A DNA stretch of 64,000 nt from Palsa-1150 sp036490515 (GCA_036490515.1 DASXDU010000001.1:1-64000); one strand, 5' to 3'. Shown: positions 39,989 through 49,226, counted from the stretch's first letter. Notes: generated by a model from the letters alone, not told the origin. Translations and numbers: made by a program.

Positions 39989-41347
39989 TCAGGGGCTGCT
40001 GAAGAAGTCGCCCAGCCCGGTGCTGTACCACTGGGGATGCGTGGCGGACGGAATCGGTGCGAGAAGGGGCGGCGCCGGGAAGGCGTCGGCGCGGACCCCT
40101 CCGACCATGCCCTTGGCGGTCGTCGCGCTCGTCTGCGAACCGGGTGACCCGTCCGACGCGAGGATGGCCATCGACTTCATGATCGCGGGAAACGAATCGT
40201 TCATGTCCGCGGCGAGCGCCTGGGTCGCGCTCTGCTGCGCGTACGTCTCGAGGCTGATCGCGCCGGCGCCGCCCGTGTTGTAGATGATGCCGCCGAACTG
40301 CTGGAAGATGTCCCACAGCAGGCTCCCGCCGCGCGACAGTCCTGCGGGCTTCGGCACGTCGTAGGGGATGCCGATGAGCGAGCCTTCGGGGATCGACCCC
40401 GTGGAACCGATGTCCGATACGAGCACCGGCCAGGCGAGCGCAGGGCTCGCCTGCGTCGTGTCCGCCGTGACCGTCATCGTGTGCGGCGGGACGTACGTCG
40501 GATCGGCCACGGCGCGCGCGAGCTCGTAGTCGGGCAGGTTGCCGATCGCGTTGTCGGACGACTGGTAGGCGCCGTTGCCCGACGTCGCGTCCTCCATCAC
40601 CGGCCCGGTGGTGTCGAAGACGAGCAGTCCGATCGAACAGGTGATCGTGGAGCCTCCGGCCTCTACCGCGTTGCCGGGCGACCCGTCGATGAGCACTCCG
40701 TTGCAGCTCCACCCCATGTAGGGCCGCGTGCTGTCGGTTCCTCCGAGGCTGTCGTCGCCGATGTCGCCGGCATTCTCCGCGAGGGTCCCGGCCGGCACCT
40801 TCAGCGTGAACGACTTCGTCCCGTCGGTGACCGTGCAATCGGGATCGCCCGCGCCTCCGACGACCCAGTTGACGGAATAGAACCCGTCCTGCCGTACCGT
40901 GGGCGTGCCCTTCTGCAGCAGCGTCCATTCGGACCCGCTCGTGATCCAGTTGGCGGTCTTCTGCAGAGGGAGGGACCAGAAGCGACCGTCCGCGCCCGGG
41001 TACCGGGAGGGGTCGCGCGTTCCCGATCCCGGACCACTTGCGTCGGGGGCGGGGCCGCTCGCGTCCGATCCGGGGCTGCTCGAATCGGGACCCGGACCGC
41101 TCGAGTCCGCGCCCGGCGTGCTCGAATCCTGACCAGGGGCTTCCGCGTCGGGCCGCGGGCCGCCCGCGTCCGAGCCGTGGAGGCTCGAGTCCGGGCTCGT
41201 CGCTCCTGCGTCGCGCACGGGAGCTCCGGAGCCGGAATCGGCGGATTCACCGGAGTGGGCGGCGCTGCCATCGGCGGTCGCCTGCCCGCAGCCGGTCACG
41301 GAGAAAGCGGCCAGAACGCCGAGCAAGGCGAACATCGATTGTCGCAT
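39989..41347 (-). CDS. Large lipoprotein of unknown function
   Basis: 452 residues. Signal FALLGVLAAFSVTGCGQ with lipobox. A stalk of Asp/Ser/Pro/Gly repeats (about 30-110; PDSSSPGSDASGPAPD-like) precedes a globular part with FWSLPLQKTANWIT and GFYSVNWVVGG, and a later block LIGIPYDVPKPAGLSRGGSL, LLWDIFQQFGGIIYNTGG. The last block resembles a domain seen in secreted carbohydrate-active proteins, but I cannot name it. It is 11 bases upstream of the GH16-like gene, so joint action on a polysaccharide is a reasonable guess. Confidence 0.7.
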   Translation of the reverse strand: MRQSMFALLGVLAAFSVTGCGQATADGSAAHSGESADSGSGAPVRDAGATSPDSSLHGSDAGGPRPDAEAPGQDSSTPGADSSGPGPDSSSPGSDASGPAPDASGPGSGTRDPSRYPGADGRFWSLPLQKTANWITSGSEWTLLQKGTPTVRQDGFYSVNWVVGGAGDPDCTVTDGTKSFTLKVPAGTLAENAGDIGDDSLGGTDSTRPYMGWSCNGVLIDGSPGNAVEAGGSTITCSIGLLVFDTTGPVMEDATSGNGAYQSSDNAIGNLPDYELARAVADPTYVPPHTMTVTADTTQASPALAWPVLVSDIGSTGSIPEGSLIGIPYDVPKPAGLSRGGSLLWDIFQQFGGIIYNTGGAGAISLETYAQQSATQALAADMNDSFPAIMKSMAILASDGSPGSQTSATTAKGMVGGVRADAFPAPPLLAPIPSATHPQWYSTGLGDFFSSP

Positions 41348-41557
41348 GGTCGATCGGACAATCGACTCAGCAAGCCTCGTTCCGGAGTCTGCTCGACGCG
41401 CGATTCGCCCCCGAAAGCGGACTTCGCGCTGAACCGCGGCATCCGTCGACCGCGACCGCCACCGGTCATGTCGTCCGGCGCCGTACGAGTTGACCGGCGA
41501 ACCTCTACAAGTTGTGCGGCGGCGGCGGCATCCTCTCGCAGCTCTTTGCCGTCCGTT

Positions 41558-42643
41558 TCAGTACGGCGTCTCGCCTTTTTCGACCACGAAGGGCGAAGGG
41601 GGCGCATGGACCCCGTTCACGGTGGTGCCGCCGTTGTGGATGGCGGGGAACATGGGTTGCATTCTCTGCGGGAACCCGAACGCCGGCTTCGTCAGCGCGT
41701 CGAGCCGAGCTCGTTCGTCGGCCGTGAGCGTCACGCCGAGGGCCTGCACGTTGTCTTCGAGCTGCGAGAGCCGCCGCGCGCCGATGATGGTCGACGTGAC
41801 CCCCGGCTGCGCCTGGACCCACGCGAGCGCGACGCGCGCCACGGTGCTGTCGTGTGCCTTCGCGATGGCCTCCAGCTCGTCGACGACCGCGTAGGTCTTC
41901 TCGTTGAGTGCACCCTCGAGAAAGACGCCGCGATCGCCCTTCACCTGGCCTGCGTTCCGGCGCGTGTACTTGCCGCTGAGCGCTCCGCTCTTGAGCGGCG
42001 ACCACGGCGTGATTCCGAGACCGAGCTCGCGCGCCATGGGGACGAGCTCCTGCTCGACCGTGCGCTCGAGCAGCGAGTACTCGATCTGGAGCCCGACGAA
42101 GGCGGACCAGCCGCGGAAGCGCGCCGTCACGTTCGCCTCGGCGACCTTCCACGCGGGCGTGTCCGAGACGCCGAGGTAGCGCACTTTTCCGGCGCGCACG
42201 AGGTCGTCGAGCGCCGCCATCGTCTCGTCGATCGGCGTGTGCACGTCCCAGTTGTGCAGCCAGTAGAGATCGATGTAGTCGGTCTGCAAACGCCGGAGCG
42301 AGTTCTCGCAGGCCGAGACGATCGACTTGCGGCCCGAGCCGCCGCCGTTCGGGTCTCCGGGATAGAGGTTGCCGCTGAACTTGGTCGCGAGAACGATCCG
42401 ATCGCGTCGCGCCGGGTGACGGCCGACGTGATCGCCCAGGATCTTCTCGGAGTGGCTCTTCGTGTAGAAGTTCGCGGTGTCGATGAAGTTTCCGCCGAGC
42501 TCGAGGTAGCGGTCGATGATCTTCCCCGACTCCTCGACGCTGGTACCCCAGCCGAGGTCTTCCCCGAAGGTCATCGCGCCGAGGCACAGAGGGCTGACGC
42601 GCAGTCCGGAACGTCCGAGCGTCACGTAGTGGTCGAGGGGCAT
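41558..42643 (-). CDS. Aldo/keto reductase
   Basis: 361 residues, TIM-barrel AKR. The catalytic tetrad is visible: Asp in FIDTANFY, Tyr in the same segment, Lys in VLATKFSG, His in YWLHNWD. The NADPH-binding SPLKSGALSGKYTRR and TSTIIGARRLSQLEDNV follow. AAAGGAG five bases before the ATG supports the start. A cytosolic NADPH-dependent carbonyl reductase; substrate unknown. It lies downstream of a SnoaL-like lipoprotein on the same strand. Confidence 0.93.
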   Translation of the reverse strand: MPLDHYVTLGRSGLRVSPLCLGAMTFGEDLGWGTSVEESGKIIDRYLELGGNFIDTANFYTKSHSEKILGDHVGRHPARRDRIVLATKFSGNLYPGDPNGGGSGRKSIVSACENSLRRLQTDYIDLYWLHNWDVHTPIDETMAALDDLVRAGKVRYLGVSDTPAWKVAEANVTARFRGWSAFVGLQIEYSLLERTVEQELVPMARELGLGITPWSPLKSGALSGKYTRRNAGQVKGDRGVFLEGALNEKTYAVVDELEAIAKAHDSTVARVALAWVQAQPGVTSTIIGARRLSQLEDNVQALGVTLTADERARLDALTKPAFGFPQRMQPMFPAIHNGGTTVNGVHAPPSPFVVEKGETPY

Positions 42644-42744
42644 CGCGACTCCTTTGGCGTGTCGGAACGTGACGACACGGGTCTTTCGATGCCGTCCGGC
42701 GCGTTTGGTTCCTGACGCTGCGCGTGGCCGACGGGCCGGCGACT

Positions 42745-43236
42745 CTACTCCTTGCTCACCGCCGACGGAAAGCTCGATTCCGCGCCGAAATAGCACTCGA
42801 TCGACGCGATCTTGTCGCCCCGGAGCGTGAGATGCTCGACGTTCCGCAGCGACTTGCCGTTCTTGGTGTGGCAGAGGTACTTCACGAACGCCTCGTCGCC
42901 CTTCGTGAGCACCGACTCGAGCTCGAACTGGCCGATGAAGGCGATCTGCGTCTCCCAGCACTGCTTCTTGAACCGGCTCTTGCTGATGTGGTCATCGCCC
43001 GCCGCGCTCGAGAACGCGAAGTCGTCCGTCAGCAGCGCGTCGAGCGGCCCCCAGTCGGGCTGCTGCCACCCCGCGTACCACCGGCGGACGATCTCCTCCT
43101 GACGGGTCATCCCCGGCGCCGCGGCCGCCGAAGGCACGGGCACGGGCAAGGGCACGGCGCCGCCGCATGCCAGCGCCAGCGAGCCCGCTCCCGCCGCGAG
43201 CAGGTACCGACGCGACATTGGCATCGTCCTCGTCAT
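42745..43236 (-). CDS. Tat-exported SnoaL-like lipoprotein
   Basis: 163 residues from the ATG at 43236, with AAGGAG upstream. The N-terminus SRRYLLAAGAGSLALACGG combines a twin-arginine signal and a lipobox. The mature part is an NTF2/SnoaL domain (EEIVRRWYAGWQQPDWGPLD, LLTDDFAFSSA, GDKIASIECYFG). Export of a SnoaL fold is less common and suggests an envelope function. The gene is divergent from a TetR gene with two shared operators, so likely its target. Confidence 0.85.
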   Translation of the reverse strand: MTRTMPMSRRYLLAAGAGSLALACGGAVPLPVPVPSAAAAPGMTRQEEIVRRWYAGWQQPDWGPLDALLTDDFAFSSAAGDDHISKSRFKKQCWETQIAFIGQFELESVLTKGDEAFVKYLCHTKNGKSLRNVEHLTLRGDKIASIECYFGAESSFPSAVSKE

Positions 43237-43285
43237 GTTCCATTCTCCTTCCTTCGGATGACGTGCGCCGCCCGAGGTCCTTGTT

Positions 43286-43329
43286 ACATACCCACCGGTA
43301 TGTTGACCGTTACATACCCATCGGTATGT
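43286..43329. promoter_or_regulatory. Two palindromic TetR operators in the divergent promoter
   Basis: ACATACC-N4-GGTATGT occurs perfectly at 43286-43303 and 43312-43329, 26 bases apart. TTGACC at 43303 and TATGTT at 43325 (16 bases apart) make a plus-strand promoter that the second operator covers. ACATACC/GGTATGT dyads are typical of TetR repressors. Control of both the TetR gene and the SnoaL-like lipoprotein gene is expected. Confidence 0.8.
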
Positions 43330-43343
43330 TGTCAACGCCGCCC

Positions 43344-43952
43344 ATGAAGCCCACGAAGAGGGGGCGCGACCTCGCCCAGACCCGCCACGAGATCCTGAAC
43401 GCCGCCTTCGACGAGATCTACGCCAGCGGGTTCCACGCGAGCAGTCTGGACACCATCCTCGAGCGAACGCACCTCACCAAGGGCGCGCTCTTCCACCAGT
43501 TCGCCTCGAAGCTGGAGCTCGGCTACGCCGTCGTCGACGAGGTCATCGTGCCCATGACGCGCGAGCGATGGATCACGCCCCTCGCGACGTTCGACGATCC
43601 GCTGGAGGGGATCCTCCACCTCGTCGAGCGCAACGTCGGCGACGCCCCGCTGGCGTCGCTCCACCTCGGCTGCCCCCTCGGCAACTTGATCCAGGAGATG
43701 TCGAACGGCGACGCCGAGTTCCGGCGCCGGCTCCGTCGCTGCCTCGAGGTGTGGATCGAGGGCGTCGCGGAGCACGTCGAGCGCGGGCGCCGCACGGGAC
43801 ACGTCCGCCGCTCGGTGAAGGCCCGCGCGGTGGCGGAGTACGTGGTCGTCGCGCTCGAGGGGGTCTTCGCGGTCGCCAAGGGCCTGCGCGACAGGAGCGT
43901 CGTTCCGGCGTTCGTGAGCTCGATGCGCACCTACCTGGCGACCCAGGCCTAG
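43344..43952 (+). CDS. TetR/AcrR family transcriptional regulator
   Basis: 202 residues. Helix-turn-helix: QTRHEILNAAFDEIYASGFH, then LDTILERTHLTKGALFHQFA. Effector domain with LHLGCPLGNLIQEMSNGD, as in AcuR/NemR-like repressors. The ATG at 43344 was chosen because an earlier ATG at 43326 lies inside the -10 element and operator. The mRNA would be nearly leaderless. It should bind the two ACATACC/GGTATGT dyads and regulate itself and the divergent lipoprotein. Confidence 0.9.
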   Translation: MKPTKRGRDLAQTRHEILNAAFDEIYASGFHASSLDTILERTHLTKGALFHQFASKLELGYAVVDEVIVPMTRERWITPLATFDDPLEGILHLVERNVGDAPLASLHLGCPLGNLIQEMSNGDAEFRRRLRRCLEVWIEGVAEHVERGRRTGHVRRSVKARAVAEYVVVALEGVFAVAKGLRDRSVVPAFVSSMRTYLATQA

Positions 43953-44067
43953 CTCGAGCAAAGACGCACCCTTGCGCGGCTCCGACCGTCGCTGCATCGA
44001 GCGGTCGCAATGAGCCCGCCAGGCGTGCTATCAGCCGCCCCCCAACCCGAGCAAGAGAGTCGTCCCC

Positions 44068-46200
44068 GTGGCCGCACGCATCCCCCTCGACCGCATCCGC
44101 AACATCGGCATCTCCGCCCACATCGATTCGGGCAAGACGACGCTCACCGAGCGCATCCTCTTCTACACGGGTCGAATCCACAAAATTCACGAGGTGCGCG
44201 GCAAGGACGGCGTCGGCGCCAAGATGGACTCGATGGACCTCGAGCGTGAGAAGGGCATCACGATCCAGTCCGCCGCGACCTACTGCGTGTGGGACGGCTC
44301 GAAGGACCAGTTCCCCGAGCACAACATCAACATCATCGACACCCCCGGCCACGTCGACTTCACCATCGAGGTCGAGCGCGCGCTGCGCGTCCTCGACGGG
44401 GCGATCCTGGTGCTCGACTCGGGCAAGGGCGTCCAGAGCCAGTCGATCACCGTCGACAAGCAGATGAAGCGCTACCGCGTGCCGCGCATCGCGTTCGTCA
44501 ACAAGATGGACAACCCGGGCGCCAACTACGATCGCGTGGCCGAGATGCTCAAGGAGAAGCTCGGGCACCGCCCGGTCAAGCTCCAGGTGCCCATCGGCGC
44601 CGAGTCGTCGTTCAAGGGGATCATCGATCCGATCGTCGGCAAGGCGTACTACTTCGACGGCGACGACGGCGAGACCGTGCGCGAGGAGGAGGTCCCGGCC
44701 GAGTTCGCGAAGGCGACCGCCGAGGCCCGCGAGCAGATCATCCACGACGTGTCCGACGCGGACGACGCGCTCTGCGAGATGTTCCTCATGGAGAAGCCGA
44801 TCTCCGTCGAGGAAATCCACGCCGCGATCCGGCGGGCCACGCTGGCCCTCAAGATCACGCCCGTCATGTGCGGCTCGGCCATCAAGAACAAGGGCGTCCA
44901 GCTCCTCCTCGACGGCGTCATCCTCTACCTGCCCAACCCGACCGATGTCGTCAACGAGGCGCACGACCAGGCCAACGCCGAGGAGAAGGTCGTCGTCGCG
45001 TCCGACCCGGAGAAGCCCTTCGTCGGCCTCGCGTTCAAGCTTCAGCAGGACAAGTACGGGCAGCTCACGTACTTCCGCGTCTACCAGGGGAAGGTCGCCG
45101 CGGGCGACACCATCTTCAACACGAGCAACGAGATGCGAAAGGTGCGCGTCCCGCGCATGTTCCGCATGCACTCGGAAGATCGCGAGGAGGTCCCGTCGGC
45201 CGAGGCGGGCGACATCGTCGCCTTCTACGGCGTCGAGGCGAGCTCCGGAGAGACGTTCACCGACGGGAAGGTCAACTGGACGCTCACGTCGATGCACGTG
45301 CCCGCGGCCGTCATCTCGCTCGCCATCGCGCCGAAGGACCGCTCGATGGAGGTCAACTTCTCGAAGGCGCTCAACCGCTTCACGAAGGAAGACCCGACGT
45401 TCCGCGTGCACCAGGACGAGGAGTCGCAGCAGACCATCATCCGCGGCATGGGTGAGCTGCACCTCGACATCTACATGGAGCGCATGAAGCGCGAGTACAA
45501 CTGCGAGGTCGTCGCGGGCAAGCCGCAGGTGGCCTACCGCGAGGCCGTCACGCGCCGCGCCGAGATCAACTACACGCACAAGAAGCAGACCGGCGGTTCG
45601 GGCCAGTACGCAAGGGTCCTCGGTTACATCGAGCCGCTGCCGGCCGACGCGGTCGAGAGCTACGAGTTCGTCGACGACGTGTCGGGCGGGGCGATCCCGC
45701 GCGAGTACATCTCGTCGTGCGACAAGGGCTTCAAGGAGGGCGTGAAGAAGGGCACCATGATCGGCTTCCCCATCGTGGGCATCCGCTGCGTGGTCAACGA
45801 CGGCGCGTCCCACGCGGTCGACTCGTCCGAGATGGCGTTCAAGACGGCCGCCCTCATGGGCTTCCGCGAGGCCTACGCGAAGTCGGCGCCGACCATCCTC
45901 GAGCCCATCATGAAGGTGGAGATCGACGCTCCGGTCGAGTTCCAGGGCGCCGTCACGGGCCTCGTGAACCAGCGGCGGGGCGTGATCCTGGACACGGTGG
46001 GCGGCGACAGCGTGAGCATCACCTGCGAGGTGCCGCTGAACGCCATGTTCGGGTACTCGACCGACCTGCGGTCCTCGACGCAGGGCAAGGGCACGTTCAC
46101 GATGGAGTTCGCGAAGTACGCCGTCGTGCCCAAGCAAGAGCAGGAAGAGATGACCAAGAAGTACCGCGAGAAGCTCGCCGCCGAGGCGGGGAAGAAGTAG
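44068..46200 (+). CDS. fusA: Translation elongation factor G (spd/mitochondrial EF-G1-like type)
   Basis: 710 residues, full length. GTPase motifs: AHIDSGKTTLTER (P-loop), DTPGHVDF (G3), NKMD (G4). Switch I contains GVGAKMDSMDLEREKGITIQ, which with SAATYCVW resembles the EF-G1 of mitochondria and spirochaete/planctomycete/delta lineages more than classical EF-G, which reads AHAGTMDWMEQEQERGITI. Domains II-V follow, to YSTDLRSSTQGKGTFTMEFA. It promotes ribosomal translocation. It stands alone here, without rpsL/rpsG/tuf, so it may be one of several EF-G paralogs. Start GTG. Confidence 0.96.
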   Translation: MAARIPLDRIRNIGISAHIDSGKTTLTERILFYTGRIHKIHEVRGKDGVGAKMDSMDLEREKGITIQSAATYCVWDGSKDQFPEHNINIIDTPGHVDFTIEVERALRVLDGAILVLDSGKGVQSQSITVDKQMKRYRVPRIAFVNKMDNPGANYDRVAEMLKEKLGHRPVKLQVPIGAESSFKGIIDPIVGKAYYFDGDDGETVREEEVPAEFAKATAEAREQIIHDVSDADDALCEMFLMEKPISVEEIHAAIRRATLALKITPVMCGSAIKNKGVQLLLDGVILYLPNPTDVVNEAHDQANAEEKVVVASDPEKPFVGLAFKLQQDKYGQLTYFRVYQGKVAAGDTIFNTSNEMRKVRVPRMFRMHSEDREEVPSAEAGDIVAFYGVEASSGETFTDGKVNWTLTSMHVPAAVISLAIAPKDRSMEVNFSKALNRFTKEDPTFRVHQDEESQQTIIRGMGELHLDIYMERMKREYNCEVVAGKPQVAYREAVTRRAEINYTHKKQTGGSGQYARVLGYIEPLPADAVESYEFVDDVSGGAIPREYISSCDKGFKEGVKKGTMIGFPIVGIRCVVNDGASHAVDSSEMAFKTAALMGFREAYAKSAPTILEPIMKVEIDAPVEFQGAVTGLVNQRRGVILDTVGGDSVSITCEVPLNAMFGYSTDLRSSTQGKGTFTMEFAKYAVVPKQEQEEMTKKYREKLAAEAGKK

Positions 46201-46218
46201 CGGCGAGCGCTGGCGGCG

Positions 46219-46242
46219 GACGCCCGCCGTTCGGCGGGCGTC
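46219..46242. terminator. Strong hairpin between fusA and yqeY-like gene
   Basis: GACGCCCGCC-GTTC-GGCGGGCGTC, a 10-bp perfect stem 18 bases after the fusA stop and 22 bases before the convergent gene's stop. It lies where a bidirectional terminator is expected; no long T-run follows. Confidence 0.65.
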
Positions 46243-46264
46243 GCGGTCGGCGCGCTCGAGAGCT

Positions 46265-46705
46265 TCAGCCCGCGCGGAGCTGCTTCACGGCGGCGGCGAC
46301 GGTCTTGCCGTCGACCGTCGCCCCGGTCGACTTGAGCTGCTTCATGGCGACGCCGGTCGCCTGCCCGTCGTTGCCGGCGGCCCGGATGGCGTCCGCCACG
46401 GGCGCGAGCGCCGCCAGGATCTCCGGGACGCCGAGCGTCTTCGGGAGGAGCGCGGCGAGCAGCGCGATCTCGCTCGCGAGCGCTTCCTTCTGGGCCGGGT
46501 CCGTGGCGACGGCGAGCGTCTCCTCGTTCGACTTGACGAGCTTCCTGAGGATCGCGACCGCCTCGTCCTCGGTCACCGCCTTGCCCGAGCGCGCCGACGC
46601 GAGCTGCGCCTCGCTGTAGGCGAGGCGGTAGATGTTCTTCGCGACCTCGTCCTTGCCGCGCATCGCCTCGTTCATCCGCGCCCTGAGCTCGTCGACGATT
46701 CCCAT
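46265..46705 (-). CDS. GatB/YqeY domain protein
   Basis: 146 residues, the usual YqeY size. N-terminal helix bundle (IVDELRARMNEAMRGKDEVA, then EDEAVAILRKLVKSNEETLA) and the C-terminal tail domain with ATGVAMKQLKSTGATVDGKT and VAAAVKQLRAG. Related to the tRNA-binding tail of GatB; may bind tRNA-like substrates. Start ATG with weak upstream site. It is 43 bases upstream of a lipoprotein gene on the same strand. Confidence 0.9.
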   Translation of the reverse strand: MGIVDELRARMNEAMRGKDEVAKNIYRLAYSEAQLASARSGKAVTEDEAVAILRKLVKSNEETLAVATDPAQKEALASEIALLAALLPKTLGVPEILAALAPVADAIRAAGNDGQATGVAMKQLKSTGATVDGKTVAAAVKQLRAG

Positions 46706-46748
46706 GCGGGCAGATGTAGCAGCCGCGCGGCGAGGTGCGCGATGCTCC

Positions 46749-48059
46749 TCACTGCACCGGCTGCGTCGAGGGCGGCGACGACGCGCTCCCGCCGATCCAC
46801 ACGAAGTGGTCGATGAGGACGCTCGAATCGAGGATGCCGTCCCCCGCGTCCCAGATCATGAACTCGAGGGTGAACTGCTCCCCCGGCTCGATCGACGCCT
46901 GCGTCGTCAGCCACCCGGTCGCTCCTCCGAGCGTCGCGTCCGGCCCCTGACCGCAGAGGCTCTGTTTCGTCCCGGCGTAGCCGGTTCCAGCGAGCTCGCT
47001 CGCGCCCGAGGCACACTGGGACGTCGCGACCGGCGCGTCGGCGGAGTTGCCGTCGGTTCGATTGCACCCGAGCGGGACGCCGGCCGTGCAGTGGTCGAAG
47101 TAGTCGTTGTTGACCGACACGGGGTTGTGCTGCGCGTCGAACGAGACGTTGTCGGTGAGGCCCTTGGAGGTCAGGTACGCGACGAAGGCGTCGTTGTAGT
47201 TGGAGCAGACGAAGTTGGGCCACTCGCTCGAGTAGAAGTCGAAGTCGAAGCGGAACCCGGTCGCGTCGGGTGGCGCCTCGAGCGTGAGCTTCAGGTCGAT
47301 CATGTCGTTCACGGTCTTGCCCTGCGGGCAGCTCGCGCCCGACTGGGGGAAGCCGGGGGGAGCGACGCCCGTGGGGTAGCTGGTGCCCTCGAGCGGTCCG
47401 TCGGGGCTGCTGTTGACGAAGTCCGAGGCGGCCCCCACCGGGCACGCGCCGTTGATCCCCGACCAGCAGCACGCCTCGAGCGAGGCGCTCCCGCAGGTCT
47501 GCGCGGCGGAGCCGATGGACTGCCCCTGCGAATCGTCGTACTCGCGCGCGTAGCCGCTGCTCAGAACTCCGAGGCGCGAGCCCTCGCGCGGCTTGACGGC
47601 CGACCCGAAGCTCGGCAGGAGGCCCCACTGGCCGTCGTGCGGCGGGGCCGTCGAGCCGAATGCCTTCGAGTAGGTCGCGCTCACGAGCCCGTAGCCCTTC
47701 GACGCGGCCGTGGTGCAGATGCCGATCGCCTGCGCGAAGTCCGCGGCGGACGGGTCGTCGATTGCGAGGCTGGTGTCGCATGCGGGCGTCGTGTCCACGG
47801 GCCCGCTCCCCGAGCCCCCGTCCTGCGCGGTTGCTCCGCCTCCGCCGCCTTCGCCGAACGAGCCGAAGCCTCCGTCGCCCGAGGAGGAGCCGCCCGAGCC
47901 GTTGCCGGCTCCGCCGCTGGACGAGCCGGAGGAAGACGACGAGCCGTGTGCGAAGCCGTCGGGCGTGGGATCTGCCGCGCAGGCGGCGGCCGCCGCGACG
48001 ACGGTGACCACGACGAGGGAGCGCGCGAGCGCCGTGACCTGGATCGTCGGCAAGGACAT
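46749..48059 (-). CDS. Choice-of-anchor-L-like lipoprotein
   Basis: 436 residues. Signal LARSLVVVTVVAAAAACAAD with lipobox, then a Ser/Gly stalk (about 38-90). The domain then reads SLAIDDPSAADFAQAIGICT, LGVLSSGYARE, DLKLTLEAPPDATGFRFDFD, FYSSEWPNFVCSNYNDAFVA and LEFMIWDAGDGILDSSVLID, the pattern of choice-of-anchor L proteins of myxobacteria. Cys pairs suggest disulfides. It is a surface or periplasmic beta-rich protein with unknown ligand. Confidence 0.85.
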   Translation of the reverse strand: MSLPTIQVTALARSLVVVTVVAAAAACAADPTPDGFAHGSSSSSGSSSGGAGNGSGGSSSGDGGFGSFGEGGGGGATAQDGGSGSGPVDTTPACDTSLAIDDPSAADFAQAIGICTTAASKGYGLVSATYSKAFGSTAPPHDGQWGLLPSFGSAVKPREGSRLGVLSSGYAREYDDSQGQSIGSAAQTCGSASLEACCWSGINGACPVGAASDFVNSSPDGPLEGTSYPTGVAPPGFPQSGASCPQGKTVNDMIDLKLTLEAPPDATGFRFDFDFYSSEWPNFVCSNYNDAFVAYLTSKGLTDNVSFDAQHNPVSVNNDYFDHCTAGVPLGCNRTDGNSADAPVATSQCASGASELAGTGYAGTKQSLCGQGPDATLGGATGWLTTQASIEPGEQFTLEFMIWDAGDGILDSSVLIDHFVWIGGSASSPPSTQPVQ

Positions 48060-48391
48060 GAGCCGCCTCCGCCTCGCTCCCTGAGCAGCGCTCGTGCCCG
48101 CGCTTCGAGGCCGCCCTGAGAGCATGCGCCGTCGACGAGGAGCGAGGAACTGCGGGGATATGGCCCGGCATCTCCGCGCGATCCGCCGGAGGCGCAATGG
48201 TTCACCCGTACGACCTCCCTTCGCGGAGGAGCGCCGCGTCGCAACCCGGGCAGGCCAGGCCCCACCCGGCGTCGCCGCGGCTCGACGCTCGCGCTGGTCG
48301 GGCTTCGTTCTTGCGAACTTCCCGTGCGACCGCGCTCGCCATCAACGGCCGTGCTCTTCGTCGAGAGCCGCTCGCCAAGGAAAACACCCGC
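48060..48391. other. 332-base divergent gap, no gene supported
   Basis: Open frames continue through it but lack protein-like composition. It should hold the promoters of the choice-of-anchor lipoprotein (left) and the DUF4870-type protein (right). No clear -35/-10 pair or operator stood out; a short CCTCC/GGAGG hairpin at 48214-48229 is the only structure. Confidence 0.4.
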
Positions 48392-49069
48392 ATGGACCCC
48401 ATCCAGAAGAAGCAGGACGACGCCACGCAGACCGCCCCCGTGGCAAAACCAGCCGCGCCCGGGGCGGCAGGGGTGGAGTCCAAGCTGAAGGAGGCGCAGG
48501 CCAACCTCATGGACGCGGAAGGGCGGCTCATGCAGTCCACCGCGGGGCGGCCCTCGGACATGATGCCCGACCGTCCGACGGCGAACGCGGAGTCCCGGGG
48601 ACGAACGGAGCCTGCACCCGAGACGAGGCGGGAACCGGCGCCGATGGCGAACCGCACGCGGGAGGGCGAGGTCAAGGAGACGACCGAGCCGAAGCGGGCC
48701 CCCGTCCCGAGCATCCCCCCAACCGAGCACCTCGCCGAGAACGTCGCCGGGATGCTCTGCTACCTCCTCGGCTGGGTGACGGGCGTCGTCTTCCTCCTCG
48801 TCGATCGCCGGCCGTTCGTCCGCTACCACGCGGCGCAGTCGGTCGCGGTCTTCGCGACGCTCAGCATCCTGCTCCTCGTGTGCGGCGGATTTTTCCTGGG
48901 CGCGCTCTTCCCCGGGATGGCCCATGGGCTGCTCGTCCTGCGGCACATTCTCTGGCTCGTGTGGCTCGTCGCCGAGGTCGTGCTCATGCTCAAGGCCGCG
49001 GGTGGTCAGCGGCCGCGGGTAGGCATCGCGTCGCAGTACGCCGATCGCGCCGCCCACGCGGCGAAGTAG
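48392..49069 (+). CDS. DUF4870-like membrane protein with disordered N-terminus
   Basis: 225 residues. The first 110 are charged and Pro/Ala-rich. Then ENVAGMLCYLLGWVTGVVFL and the conserved RPFVRYHAAQSVAVFATLSI, a further hydrophobic segment (LLLVCGGFFLGALF) and a last helix (HILWLVWLVAEVVLMLKAAG). The RxHAxQSV motif marks DUF4870/YtxH-like inner-membrane proteins, possibly related to Tic20. Function unknown. A longer frame upstream is rejected because AAGG precedes this ATG. Confidence 0.82.
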   Translation: MDPIQKKQDDATQTAPVAKPAAPGAAGVESKLKEAQANLMDAEGRLMQSTAGRPSDMMPDRPTANAESRGRTEPAPETRREPAPMANRTREGEVKETTEPKRAPVPSIPPTEHLAENVAGMLCYLLGWVTGVVFLLVDRRPFVRYHAAQSVAVFATLSILLLVCGGFFLGALFPGMAHGLLVLRHILWLVWLVAEVVLMLKAAGGQRPRVGIASQYADRAAHAAK

Positions 49070-49226
49070 CCGCGGGCCCGCGTCAGGAATCGCACGATCC
49101 GGCACGTCGCGCCGTCGTCGGCCTGACGCGAGCGGGCACGAACCGCGAGCGAAGTCGCATTTCTCGATCCCTTTGCGCGGGCGCATCCAGCCCATCCGTG
49201 GCATGCACGCTGCTTCGGAGGCGCCG

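Noticed and set aside
43573..46137. 854-codon ORF antisense to fusA
   Set aside because: Its composition (His/Val/Arg/Asp-rich, no motif) is what the complement of a GC3-biased gene gives. fusA itself is unambiguous.
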